Positions 1 to 8,052 are shown, numbered from the stretch's first letter. The stretch is DNA of 23,210 nucleotides from SAT2750 sp963581185 (GCA_963581185.1 CAUZOB010000064.1:1-23210); one strand, 5' to 3'. A program made the numbers and translations. The notes: generated by a model from the sequence alone, not told the origin.

Positions 1-512
1 CACGATGCCTGATTGCCCGCCGACTGGTGGAACGGGGAGTCCGCTTTGTGCAGGTCTTCACCCAGAACCAGTTCTGGGATCACCATGGTTCGATCAAGAC
101 CAGCCTGCCTCGCTCCTGCCAGAAAATCGATAAACCGTCCGCTGCCCTGGTGAAGGATCTCAAGCAGCGCGGCTTGCTGGACAGCACCGTTGTCCACTGG
201 GGTGGTGAGATGGGCCGCTTGCCGGTGATCCAGAATGACACAGGTGCCAGCAAGATCGGCCGGGATCACAACACCTATGGGTTCAGTATGTGGCTCGCTG
301 GCGGCGGCTTCCGTGGCGGTTGCACGTATGGAACAACGGACGAATTCGGCCATCATGCCGAGGAAAACATCGTGAACCATTACGATTATCATGCCACGCT
401 ACTGCACTTGCTGGGACTCGATCCCGAACGACTTGTTTATGACCACAATGGCCAGCAGCGTAAGTTGATCAGCCAGACGCCGGGTCGTATCGTCCAGGAC
501 ATCCTGGCCTGA
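1..512 (+). CDS. DUF1501 family protein, C-terminal part (5' end outside window)
   Basis: The frame is open from base 3 with no start codon of its own, so the gene begins upstream; about 169 C-terminal residues remain of a family usually near 450-500. The visible part starts with RCLIARRLVERGVRFVQVF, the conserved segment of DUF1501 proteins, a family related to the alkaline phosphatase/sulfatase superfamily. Further on come WGGEMGRLP and KIGRDHN, matching the family's 'GRxP ... GRDH(W/N)' metal-site-like motifs, then LAGGGFRGG. Such proteins are normally Tat-exported and, in planctomycetes, often sit next to a DUF1549/DUF1553 gene; the upstream neighbour is not visible. It ends with TGA 112 bases before the DUF1080 gene. 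The family call is confident; biochemical function is unknown. Confidence 0.9.
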   Translation, partial: RCLIARRLVERGVRFVQVFTQNQFWDHHGSIKTSLPRSCQKIDKPSAALVKDLKQRGLLDSTVVHWGGEMGRLPVIQNDTGASKIGRDHNTYGFSMWLAGGGFRGGCTYGTTDEFGHHAEENIVNHYDYHATLLHLLGLDPERLVYDHNGQQRKLISQTPGRIVQDILA

Positions 513-610
513 TTATTGTCAGCCAGGAACTTAAGCTGCTGGAAACTGGCATGGCACTCTGCCACCCGCTAGTATGGATGCTCGCTACTGAAACATCCCT
601 ACTTTCGGCA

Positions 611-616
611 GAGGAG
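611..616 (+). promoter_or_regulatory. Ribosome binding site of the DUF1080 gene
   Basis: GAGGAG lies 8 bases before the GTG at 625. It supports this non-ATG start, which is followed directly by a signal peptide. Confidence 0.7.
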
Positions 617-624
617 TTCCGGCC

Positions 625-1953
625 GTGTTGAATCCACGCAGCTTGTCTATCGCCACCATCTTCGCCCTTCTCCTTGGTACGACTTCAGCAACTCTGCAGG
701 CTGAAGAGAATGTCGCTCCCGAGGGTTTCACCGCTGTATTCAATGGCAAGAACCTTGAAGGTTGGTGGGGCCTGGGCCATTTCGATCCTCGTAAGCTGGA
801 GGCCATGACCGACGACGAGCGGAAGGCCCTGCGAGGAACAAATGTTGCCGACGTCAAAACTCACTGGACAGTCGACGATGGCGATCTGGTCAACGATGGC
901 CACGGTGTCTACCTGACGACCGACCGACAGTATGGCGACTTTGAAATGTGGATCGATTACAAGACGGTGCCAAAGGCGGATAGTGGCATCTACCTGCGGA
1001 TGAATCCCCAGGTCCAGATCTGGGACTTTACGGATGAAAGCAAGTTCGGCATCGGTGCTGACAAGGGTTCCGGCGGGCTCTGGAACAATAATGCAGGAGC
1101 CAAGGGAAAAGACCCGCTGGTACTCGCTGACAAGGCGCTCGGCGAGTGGAATCGATTTCGTATTATTCAGGTCGGTGACAAGACCAGTGTCTGGCTCAAC
1201 GGCAAGCTGATTGTTGATCACGCCATCATGAACAACTACTGGGATCGCTCGCGGCCCCAGTTTGCTCGCGGTCATATCCAGCTGCAGACGCACGGTGGTG
1301 AAATCCGCTGGCGGAATATCTTTATCCGTGAATTCAGCAGCGAGGAAGCAACTGCTTACCTGCGAGAAAAGGACCCGGCCGGTAGCGGCTTTGAGACCGT
1401 CTTTGACGGCAAGAGCTTTGACGGCTGGGCTGGCCCCACCTCCAACTATACGATCGACAATGGCACCCTGCTCTGCCAGAAGGGCAAGGGCGGGACGATC
1501 TATACCGAACAGGAATACTCGGACTTCATTGCCAGGATCGAATTCAAGTTGCCACCTGGTGGCAATAACGGCCTGGCGATTCGCTACCCCGGCAAAGGTA
1601 ACACCGCCTATGTCGGCATGTGCGAATTGCAGGTGCTTGATTCAGAACATGCCAAGTACGCCAAGCTGGATCAGCGGCAGTACCACGGATCTGCCTACGG
1701 CATGGCCGCAGCCCACCGTGGTTACCTGCGGGCGACCGGCGAGTGGAATTACCAGCAAGTAACGGTCAAGGGGGCGACTATCAAGGTCGAGCTCAACGGA
1801 GTTACGATTCTGGACGCCGACCTTTCCAAGGTGACGGAGTTCATGGATAACAGCCCACACCCCGGCAAGGACCGAGCCAGCGGCCATTTTGGTTTTGCCG
1901 GTCACAATGATCCGGTTCAATACCGCAATATTCAGATCAAGTCGCTCAAGTAG
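625..1953 (+). CDS. Secreted protein with two DUF1080 (3-keto-disaccharide hydrolase-type) domains
   Basis: 442 residues from a GTG start chosen for its GAGGAG ribosome site and the signal peptide it yields (hydrophobic residues about 8-24, likely cut after LQA at about 26). Two copies of the concanavalin-like DUF1080 fold follow. Copy one is about residues 33-237, opening with FTAVFNGKNLEGWWG. Copy two is about 252-441, opening with FETVFDGKSFDGW and ending with HFGFAGHNDPVQYRNIQIK. The 'F(N/D)GK(N/S)-(L/F)(E/D)GW' opening is the family signature. Characterised DUF1080 members bind sugars or hydrolyse 3-keto-glycosides, so an extracytoplasmic role in carbohydrate breakdown is likely but inferred. 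It lies 61 bases ahead of an esterase-like gene on the same strand, suggesting a shared transcript. Confidence 0.88.
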   Translation: MLNPRSLSIATIFALLLGTTSATLQAEENVAPEGFTAVFNGKNLEGWWGLGHFDPRKLEAMTDDERKALRGTNVADVKTHWTVDDGDLVNDGHGVYLTTDRQYGDFEMWIDYKTVPKADSGIYLRMNPQVQIWDFTDESKFGIGADKGSGGLWNNNAGAKGKDPLVLADKALGEWNRFRIIQVGDKTSVWLNGKLIVDHAIMNNYWDRSRPQFARGHIQLQTHGGEIRWRNIFIREFSSEEATAYLREKDPAGSGFETVFDGKSFDGWAGPTSNYTIDNGTLLCQKGKGGTIYTEQEYSDFIARIEFKLPPGGNNGLAIRYPGKGNTAYVGMCELQVLDSEHAKYAKLDQRQYHGSAYGMAAAHRGYLRATGEWNYQQVTVKGATIKVELNGVTILDADLSKVTEFMDNSPHPGKDRASGHFGFAGHNDPVQYRNIQIKSLK

Positions 1954-2014
1954 TTTTCCGATCCGCTGGCAGCGTAATCACAGCGCGGAATCCCCGTTTT
2001 GCAGGAGCTAGAAC

Positions 2015-4213
2015 ATGAAGACATTCTCGACCTTGATGCCTGCGCGACAGTTATTGCTGGGACTGCTTGTCGCCAGCCTGATATCGACTGGCGTACAGGC
2101 AGCTGGCCCGCGGGTGATGGAGCAAGGACAACTTCCGGCCGATGCACGGCTGGGTGAATTGAAGCACCTGAATGATTACTTTCCCTTCCAACCCCCCAAG
2201 ACGAAAGCTGCCTGGGAAACCCGCGCAGAACAACTGCGGCGGCGGATCCTGGTCGCCAGCGGGCTGTGGCCGATGCCCCCCAAGACACCATTGAATGCTG
2301 TCATTCATGGCAAGGTTGAGCGCAATGGTTTCACGGTCGAAAAAGTTTACTTCGAGAGCGTGCCAGGCTTCTTTGTCACAGGACTGCTGTTCCGGCCCGA
2401 GAAAACCGAGGGGGAGCACCCAGCGGTACTCAGCCCGCATGGCCACGGTGGCCGCCTGCAGGATCATGGTGAGGCCGCGATCAAAGGGCTGATTGAGTCG
2501 GGTGATGAGAAGTACGAAGGATCGGGCCGGTATCCCAAGTTGTCACGCTGTGCCCAACTGGCTCGGATGGGAGTAGTAACGTTCATTTTCGACATGCTGG
2601 GCTATGCCGACAGTACCCAGGTTCCGATGGCCGTTGCTCACCGTTTGCGAGATGCTCGTCCGGACATGGAGAACAGCGAAAGCTGGGGCCTTTTCAGCAG
2701 CCAGGCTGAGTTGCGACTGCAAAGTATCATGGGGCTGCAAACCTGGAACTCAATTCGCGCTCTCGATTTCCTCTGTGACTTGCCCGATGTCGATGCCAAG
2801 CGAGTTGCTGTGACGGGTGGCAGCGGTGGCGGCACGCAGAGCATCCTGCTGGGTGCTATCGACGAGCGTCTCATCGCCAGCTTCCCGCAAGGAATGGTCT
2901 CGACGGCCATGCAGGGTGGCTGCACCTGTGAAAACATGGTGCTGTTGCGAATTGGGACCGGCAACATTGAACTAGCTGGCCTGTTTGCACCCCGACCACA
3001 AGCAATGACCGGTGCCAACGACTGGACCAAAGAGATCATGACGAAAGGCTATCCCCAGCTGCAGCAGCTCTACAAGCTCTACGGCGTACCGGAAAACGTC
3101 TACTGCAAGGCCTATCTTCACTTTGGCCACAACTACAACTATGTCACCCGCGGTGTCATGTATCACTGGTTTAACAGGCACATGAACCTCAACCTGGATG
3201 AGCCAATTGTGGAAGAAGATTACCAGCCACTGGTCGGGACCGATGTGACAATCTGGAATGACGAACACCCAGAGCCGCCAGGTGGACCGGCGTTCGAGCG
3301 GCGGCTGACCAAGCAGCTGGATGATCAATCGAACGATACGATCCGCTACAACGTGGAGAACAGCCAGAAGCCGATGGAAGAAGTCCGCAAGATTGTCGGC
3401 GGAGCTGTCGCTGCAATCGTTGGTCGTTCTCTGCCGGAAACTGCGGACCTGGAGCGAGAGAAGATTGTTGAAGTCAAGGCAGATGGCTACCTGGTGTTCA
3501 CTGACAAGCTGCGGTACAAGCCGGCGGGCGAGGAGATTCCCGTGGTCTCATTGTTCCCAGTCGAGCCGGAATGGAACGGTACGGTCACTATCTGGATTGA
3601 CGGCGCCGGCAAGGATGGAATGTTCGGCGAGGACGGTAAACCGGTCAAGGACGTGACAGCCTTACTCCAGGCGGGCCATTCGGTCATGAGTGCCGACCTG
3701 GTTTACCAGGGCGAGTTTCTCAAGCCGGGGGAGAAGTTTGCCGAGGCTCGCAAGGTCGACAACCCGCGGGCCGTGGCGGCTTTTACCTATGGTTACAACG
3801 ACACAGTCTTCGTCCAGCGAGTGCATGATATTCTCACGCTGATTGCCTTTGCCAAAGACGAGGAACATGGTGCCAAGGAAATCCAGCTTGCTGGTGTGAA
3901 TGGAGCGGGCCCGCTGGTCGCGGTCGCTCGCTTGCAGGCTGGCGAATCTGTCACGCAGTGCCTGATCGATACCGGCGGATTCCGATTTACTTCGTTGTCG
4001 TCGCACCGGGATCCTCGATTCATGCCGGGTGCTGTGAAGTACTTTGATCTGCCTGGCTTGCTGGCGACAGGTGCACCTCAGCCGCTATGTCTTGTCGGTG
4101 AGGGACCTGAAACGCCCCCGCTTATCGGCTTGGTGTATGAATTTGCCGGAGCCCAGGAGCAGGTGACGACCCGCAGCTCACGCAGTGAAGCGATATCCTG
4201 GCTGACCGAATAG
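2015..4213 (+). CDS. Secreted acetyl-xylan-esterase-like alpha/beta hydrolase with a second, degenerate hydrolase domain
   Basis: 732 residues; the ATG at 2015 has AGGAG 7 bases upstream. A signal peptide (about residues 1-29, ending VQA) implies export. The N-terminal half is an alpha/beta hydrolase of the acetyl xylan esterase/dienelactone-hydrolase-like type: an HGHGG oxyanion-region motif, nucleophile elbow TGGSGGG with Ser270, TGANDW with candidate acid Asp336, and HFGHNY with candidate His369 or His372. The C-terminal half (about 470-732) repeats the same order of secondary-structure cues, but its elbow reads AGVNGAG, with Asn629 in place of serine, and the acid and histidine motifs are not recognisable. 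It follows a DUF1080 gene, which fits a role in deacylating or cleaving polysaccharides. The natural substrate is unknown. The plus-strand unit ends here and converges on the minus-strand operon. Confidence 0.85.
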   Translation: MKTFSTLMPARQLLLGLLVASLISTGVQAAGPRVMEQGQLPADARLGELKHLNDYFPFQPPKTKAAWETRAEQLRRRILVASGLWPMPPKTPLNAVIHGKVERNGFTVEKVYFESVPGFFVTGLLFRPEKTEGEHPAVLSPHGHGGRLQDHGEAAIKGLIESGDEKYEGSGRYPKLSRCAQLARMGVVTFIFDMLGYADSTQVPMAVAHRLRDARPDMENSESWGLFSSQAELRLQSIMGLQTWNSIRALDFLCDLPDVDAKRVAVTGGSGGGTQSILLGAIDERLIASFPQGMVSTAMQGGCTCENMVLLRIGTGNIELAGLFAPRPQAMTGANDWTKEIMTKGYPQLQQLYKLYGVPENVYCKAYLHFGHNYNYVTRGVMYHWFNRHMNLNLDEPIVEEDYQPLVGTDVTIWNDEHPEPPGGPAFERRLTKQLDDQSNDTIRYNVENSQKPMEEVRKIVGGAVAAIVGRSLPETADLEREKIVEVKADGYLVFTDKLRYKPAGEEIPVVSLFPVEPEWNGTVTIWIDGAGKDGMFGEDGKPVKDVTALLQAGHSVMSADLVYQGEFLKPGEKFAEARKVDNPRAVAAFTYGYNDTVFVQRVHDILTLIAFAKDEEHGAKEIQLAGVNGAGPLVAVARLQAGESVTQCLIDTGGFRFTSLSSHRDPRFMPGAVKYFDLPGLLATGAPQPLCLVGEGPETPPLIGLVYEFAGAQEQVTTRSSRSEAISWLTE

Positions 4214-4259
4214 CTGTCAGTCGCCCTCTGCCACCCTGCTTCGCCAAGACTTCACCCTT

Positions 4260-4280
4260 CCGTCTGCCGAAGGCAGACGG
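4260..4280 (-). terminator. UUCG-capped hairpin after the minus-strand operon
   Basis: A perfect inverted repeat: CCGTCTGCC at 4260-4268, GAA, and GGCAGACGG at 4272-4280. Read on the minus strand it forms an 8-bp stem closed by C(UUCG)G, an exceptionally stable tetraloop. It begins 29 bases after the stop of the last operon gene and 46 bases after the stop of the converging plus-strand gene. No U-tract follows on either strand, so it is either an atypical terminator or an mRNA 3'-end stabiliser. Confidence 0.5.
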
Positions 4281-4309
4281 GTACAGCATTGGCACAGCGT
4301 GACAACAAT

Positions 4310-5218
4310 CTAGACGTCACAGGCCGCGATCGCTTCTTGCAGACCTGCCAGGGGATCGCCAGTCGGGATAAACTCCTGGCCCACGAAACCCTCGTATCCG
4401 ACATCTACCAGCGCCTGCATGCAGGCGGGATAGTTGATCTCCTGGGCATCGTTCAACTCGGCTCGACCAGGATTGCCAGCGGTGTGGACATGCGCAATCA
4501 CATCCTTGTGCTGATGGATTCTTCGGATCACATCGCCGTCCATGATCTGGACATGGTAGATATCAAACAGCAGCTTCAAGTTGGCTGACCCAACTCGGTT
4601 GATAATGTCGACACAGTACTCGGTATGGTCACCCTGGTATCCCGGGTGTCCCTTCATGGGATGCGTGTCGTCGCGAGTGTTGAGCATCTCCAGGCAGATA
4701 ACAACGCCCTTCTCTTCGGCATAGCCGACGATCTTCTTGAAACCTTCAACACAGTTGGCCGCCCCTTCTTCAGCTGACAACTCTTCTGCCATGCCAGTAA
4801 ATGCAATTACCCGCTTGAAGCCGAATTCGGCACAGGAGTCGATCGACTTGCGGGTGGCCGCAATCACCTCCTCGTGATAATTGGGATTATTGAATCCCTT
4901 CACAAACGGTGGCACACCCTCGATGCTGACCGAGGCAATAGCACACTCCAGCCCCTGCTCTTTGAGCAACGGAAAAGCCTTGGGACTGATCAACTCGACA
5001 CTCTTGCACCCCAACTGGCTCGCCAGCGGAATCAATTCCTCGGGCTTCCAGTACGACGAGAAGCACCAGTTAACGATCGACTGGTTGATATTCCCCTTGC
5101 GGGCAACCTTCTTGACTGGCTGCTTCCGGCCGGCCTGCGTATTGGAAGCCAGCAAGGCCGAGCCAGCCACAGCGGCGCCGGCGGATTGCATGAGTTGCCT
5201 GCGACTGAGTGATCCCAT
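4310..5218 (-). CDS. Tat-exported hydroxypyruvate-isomerase-like TIM-barrel protein
   Basis: 302 residues of the xylose-isomerase-like TIM barrel (sugar phosphate isomerase/epimerase) superfamily, closest in feel to hydroxypyruvate isomerase (Hyi). The ATG at 5218 is preferred over a TTG at 5236 because AGGAGA lies 6 bases upstream and it gives a clean twin-arginine signal, SRRQLM at residues 5-10 followed by a small hydrophobic stretch. Likely metal and catalytic residues are Glu177 in CLEMLNTR, Asp219 and His222 in LLFDIYHVQ, His245 and Arg252 in HVHTAGNPGR, and Glu282 in GQEF. Hyi family members interconvert hydroxypyruvate and tartronate semialdehyde, but many planctomycete relatives are uncharacterised. 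It is the last gene of the operon, 83 bases after the enolase-superfamily gene. The family call is firm; the substrate is unknown. Confidence 0.85.
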   Translation of the reverse strand: MGSLSRRQLMQSAGAAVAGSALLASNTQAGRKQPVKKVARKGNINQSIVNWCFSSYWKPEELIPLASQLGCKSVELISPKAFPLLKEQGLECAIASVSIEGVPPFVKGFNNPNYHEEVIAATRKSIDSCAEFGFKRVIAFTGMAEELSAEEGAANCVEGFKKIVGYAEEKGVVICLEMLNTRDDTHPMKGHPGYQGDHTEYCVDIINRVGSANLKLLFDIYHVQIMDGDVIRRIHQHKDVIAHVHTAGNPGRAELNDAQEINYPACMQALVDVGYEGFVGQEFIPTGDPLAGLQEAIAACDV

Positions 5219-5224
5219 CGTATA

Positions 5225-5230
5225 TCTCCT
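5225..5230 (-). promoter_or_regulatory. Ribosome binding site deciding the start of the Hyi-like gene
   Basis: AGGAGA on the minus strand ends 6 bases before the ATG at 5218. The in-frame TTG at 5236 lies upstream of this site and so is not the start. Confidence 0.75.
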
Positions 5231-5301
5231 GGTCAAGATGCCTGGTCTGTTGTTCAGTGATAAGGAGAATTCTGGCGCCCTGCAATCAGCGCAGGCCGAA
5301 T

Positions 5302-6447
5302 TTACTTGTCCTCACCATAAGGCAGGAACTGGCCGATTTCACGATACAACTCGCTGTATTTCTCCAGCTTCTGCTCGTCAACGTCGACACCCAGACCAGG
5401 CTGCTCAATCAGCCCCCAGGTTGCCTGGCTGGCAATCGGCAGTGGGTCGGTAAGGATATCGTCTTCCATCATGGCAGCCGTCTGCTGCACACCATCGGAC
5501 GCGTTTGGAATACTCAACATGACATGCTGCCCAGCGGCAGCCGCCAATCCCAGTTCACCATGTGTATGTTTGCAGACCAACTGGCTCTCCAGGTGAGCAA
5601 CCTGGCACAGCTGGTGAAAGCTGCGCAGCGATCCGGTCCAGTAGCTGCTGAAGCAAAGCACTTCTGCGCATCGGCTCTTGATCAGACGATACGCTTCGGG
5701 CACAGTCCAGAGCCCCTCGTTCGCACAAATCCGCACCGCCGTCTGGTGTTTCAGATCGAGTGTGTTCTCGAGTGGCTGGATCGCTACCGGAGCTTCGACA
5801 AAGTCGATTTCGAAGCGGGAGTGCCAGTCGGCCAGGATGCTACGTGCTTCGCCTACCGTCCAGGCCTGGTTGGCGTCGATGCGGATCTTGCCAGCCGGGC
5901 CGATCGTCTCGCGAATGGCTGCCAGCATGTCGGTCTCGGCAGCTCGATCGATCCCCACCTTGAGATAAAAACAGCTGTGGCCGCGATCCACACCGAGCTG
6001 GCACTGTTGCCTGAGATCGTCTGGACTTCCCTGGGCCAGGTAGCAGAAATAATCGACCTCGCTGCGACGCGCACCACCCAGCAGCTGGTAGATCGGTTGG
6101 CCCGCTTCCTTGCCACACAGATCCCAGAGTGCCTGGTCGATGCCGGCAAAGGCAAAGTTGGCCGACATCGGGCGATGATCCCAGAGTGCCGTGTGATTGA
6201 ACTGGCTGGAAATTGCCTCGCCGCTCCAGGGGCTGGCACCCAGTAGAAATGGACGGGCTGACTGAACCGCCAGCTCGATCGTTGCTGCATCCGGACCAAC
6301 AGTCGATTCACCCCATCCGACCAGGCCGTTGTCACACTCGATCCTGACAATCACAGCAGTCACACCACCGCGCTGAACCCGCGAGCTGACCTCGGTGTGA
6401 CTGTAGGGAACGCTTACCAGGTAAGTTTTCAGGTCAGTGATCTTCAT
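5302..6447 (-). CDS. Mandelate racemase/muconate lactonizing enzyme family protein (enolase superfamily)
   Basis: 381 residues, normal length, no signal peptide, so cytoplasmic. The N-terminal capping domain (about 1-125) precedes the barrel. Metal ligands are Asp191 (RIDANQAW), Glu218 (FVEAP) and Glu244 (CANEG), spaced 27 and 26 as in mandelate racemase. His294 (CKHTHGE) falls 50 residues after the last ligand, matching the general-base histidine of the mandelate racemase group. Lys163 (YLKVG) matches the second lysine of the KxK motif, but the first is Tyr161. The position of the dyad aspartate is occupied by the CFSSYW segment. Relatives dehydrate acid sugars or racemise alpha-hydroxy acids. 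The start overlaps the 46-residue upstream gene by 14 bases and has no strong ribosome site, suggesting translational coupling. The substrate cannot be assigned. Confidence 0.87.
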   Translation of the reverse strand: MKITDLKTYLVSVPYSHTEVSSRVQRGGVTAVIVRIECDNGLVGWGESTVGPDAATIELAVQSARPFLLGASPWSGEAISSQFNHTALWDHRPMSANFAFAGIDQALWDLCGKEAGQPIYQLLGGARRSEVDYFCYLAQGSPDDLRQQCQLGVDRGHSCFYLKVGIDRAAETDMLAAIRETIGPAGKIRIDANQAWTVGEARSILADWHSRFEIDFVEAPVAIQPLENTLDLKHQTAVRICANEGLWTVPEAYRLIKSRCAEVLCFSSYWTGSLRSFHQLCQVAHLESQLVCKHTHGELGLAAAAGQHVMLSIPNASDGVQQTAAMMEDDILTDPLPIASQATWGLIEQPGLGVDVDEQKLEKYSELYREIGQFLPYGEDK

Positions 6448-6574
6448 GATTTACAGGCTCAGGCTCGGTGTCGTCAGGGGGTTGAAACAGGTGCCTGGCA
6501 AGTAGCAGCAGGATGACAATCGCTGCCAGAGCCGAGCAATAGTGCCAGCCGGTTAGTAGCCAGTTTGGGATCAT
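6434..6574 (-). CDS. 46-residue single-pass membrane protein coupled to the symporter gene
   Basis: A short frame starting at ATG 6574, whose A is shared with the TGA stop of the symporter (TGATG). AAGGAG at 6583-6588 lies 8 bases upstream, inside the symporter's last codons. It ends 14 bases inside the next gene. The product has a tryptophan- and tyrosine-containing N-terminus (MIPNWLLTGWHY), a strongly hydrophobic segment at about residues 14-26 (ALAAIVILLLLA), then Arg-His and an acidic, proline-rich tail (PPDDTEPEP). By the positive-inside rule the tail is probably cytoplasmic. Small membrane subunits encoded next to sodium:solute symporters are known in several lineages (for example YjcH with ActP, YhdT with PanF), so an accessory role is plausible. 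I do not recognise the sequence itself. The overlaps and ribosome site make a real gene likely. Confidence 0.68.
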   Translation of the reverse strand: MIPNWLLTGWHYCSALAAIVILLLLARHLFQPPDDTEPEPVNHEDH

Positions 6575-8052
6575 CAGGAGAGCTCCTTTTCGGTGGCAAC
6601 GGGGTTGGCAGGATCCTGTCGCAGCTCAATCAGCACAATCGCGAGGATAAAGACGGCCAGCGAAACCAGGAAGCCAAACAGGCCAGGGCTGAATTTCCAC
6701 GGCGTATCCAGCAGGAATCGCCAGACGACAACAGCGATGAACCCGGCAGCCATCGCCAGCGTGATCGCCAGTGACCAGCGTTTGCGATACATGAACAGCC
6801 CAACCAGGAAGGGGATCACCATGGTGGGTGCCCAGAAGTCGTAGACAAATTCAAGAATGCTGATAATGTCGCTGTACAGACAGGACAGCGCAGCGGCCAG
6901 CACACCGCTCGCCACGGTAGCTATCCGGGCGACATTCAACAGCTTCTTGTCGCTCGCTTCAGGGTCAATCATCGAGCGGTAGATATCCTCCATCACGCTG
7001 GTGGAAATACAGGAGAGGCAGCTATCGCCCGAGGACATGACCGCTGCAATCAGGGCAGCGATCAGGATGCCGGCAAACGCAGCTGGAAATGTCTCGCGCA
7101 TCAGCGTGGGAAAGACCATTTGAGAATCCGCTTCGTCCAATCCTGCTTCCACCCGCTGCTCATCAATCGCCTGCTTGATCTTGGGGTCGACATTGGCCGA
7201 GGCACCCAGGACGAAGATACAGATCGGCATGAAACAGAGCAGGAACAGGCCACTGCCAGCCACACCCCATTGGGCACTCTGTGCATTCCGGGCAATGAAG
7301 CACCGCACGGCATAGGGGGGCACCAGCATCTCACCAAGAAAGAACACGAAAAAGGTCGTGATCAGCCGAGTCGCCGGCCATTCAGCGGAGGTCAGCTGAA
7401 ATGGCTGGTCACCTGTGACTGCCATGATGCCTGTAAAGCCACCATTGCGTTGCAGCAGGAAGAATGAAGCGGCTCCAATACCGATGACCAGTACGACAAA
7501 CTGCAGGACATCCGTTTTCACGACGGCCCGGATACCTCCCACCGTTGAGTAGAAGATCACGATCGACGCTCCGGCCAGCACAGCCAGGCGATAATCCAGA
7601 CCGAGAACGGTCTCGGTGATTTTCCCCATCGCCACCATCTGTGCCACAAGCGCACCGATCAGGAAGATCATGCAGCTGACAACGGCCATCCGTCGCGGAG
7701 CTTCACCAAATCGCAGACCGAAGAACTGGGCCACGGTCAGCAAGTCCAATCGCCTCAGCCGAGGGGCCAGCCAGATGCCGGTAAAAATCAGCTGCAGATA
7801 CCAGGCCGTACTGAGCAGAGCCAGGGCGATTCCATAGTTGTAAACGTTGGCAACAGAACCAATGGATGCCCCGCCCCCGACCATGGTTGCTGCAGTCGTA
7901 GCCAGCACAACAATCCAGGCCACGTCTCGACCTGAAACCGTGTAGTCCAGCGTGTTACGAATCTTGCCACTGGATTTCACGCCGATCCAGATCAGCACAA
8001 CCAGGTAGATTCCCAGTGCCGCCAATTCGGTTACTCGGTCGAAATCCAGCAC
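6574..8052 (-). CDS. Sodium:solute symporter family protein (SSS)
   Basis: 492 residues from GTG 8052, with about 13 hydrophobic membrane spans. SSS hallmarks are GGIRAVVKTDVLQ (the family's GG-x-x-AVxxTDxxQ signature) in the middle and IAAVMSSGDSCLSC further on, which holds the Ser/Thr-rich sodium-site region of this LeuT-fold family. It would import an organic solute with sodium across the inner membrane. It starts 39 bases after the SDR gene and its stop overlaps the start of the 46-residue membrane protein. No strong ribosome site precedes the GTG (AGGT at about 8 bases). Neighbouring dehydratase and isomerase genes suggest an acid or sugar-acid substrate, which is inference only. Confidence 0.9.
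   Translation of the reverse strand: MLDFDRVTELAALGIYLVVLIWIGVKSSGKIRNTLDYTVSGRDVAWIVVLATTAATMVGGGASIGSVANVYNYGIALALLSTAWYLQLIFTGIWLAPRLRRLDLLTVAQFFGLRFGEAPRRMAVVSCMIFLIGALVAQMVAMGKITETVLGLDYRLAVLAGASIVIFYSTVGGIRAVVKTDVLQFVVLVIGIGAASFFLLQRNGGFTGIMAVTGDQPFQLTSAEWPATRLITTFFVFFLGEMLVPPYAVRCFIARNAQSAQWGVAGSGLFLLCFMPICIFVLGASANVDPKIKQAIDEQRVEAGLDEADSQMVFPTLMRETFPAAFAGILIAALIAAVMSSGDSCLSCISTSVMEDIYRSMIDPEASDKKLLNVARIATVASGVLAAALSCLYSDIISILEFVYDFWAPTMVIPFLVGLFMYRKRWSLAITLAMAAGFIAVVVWRFLLDTPWKFSPGLFGFLVSLAVFILAIVLIELRQDPANPVATEKELS
6583..6588 (-). promoter_or_regulatory. Ribosome binding site for the 46-residue gene
   Basis: AAGGAG on the minus strand, 8 bases before ATG 6574, placed within the coding sequence of the preceding symporter gene. 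It is the main evidence beyond the stop/start overlap that the small frame is translated. Confidence 0.6.

Noticed and set aside
552..564. TGGCA-CTC-TGCCA hairpin after the first DUF1501 gene
   Set aside because: Only a 5-bp stem with no U-tract; expected by chance in GC-rich sequence.
5209..6246. Long plus-strand open frame (345 codons) opposite the enolase-superfamily gene
   Set aside because: It has no recognisable domain and lies entirely against a well-motifed gene; high GC at third codon positions keeps the antisense frame open. The same applies to long antisense frames at 8990-9664, 12807-13586, 15206-16027, 17050-17994 and 20646-21536.
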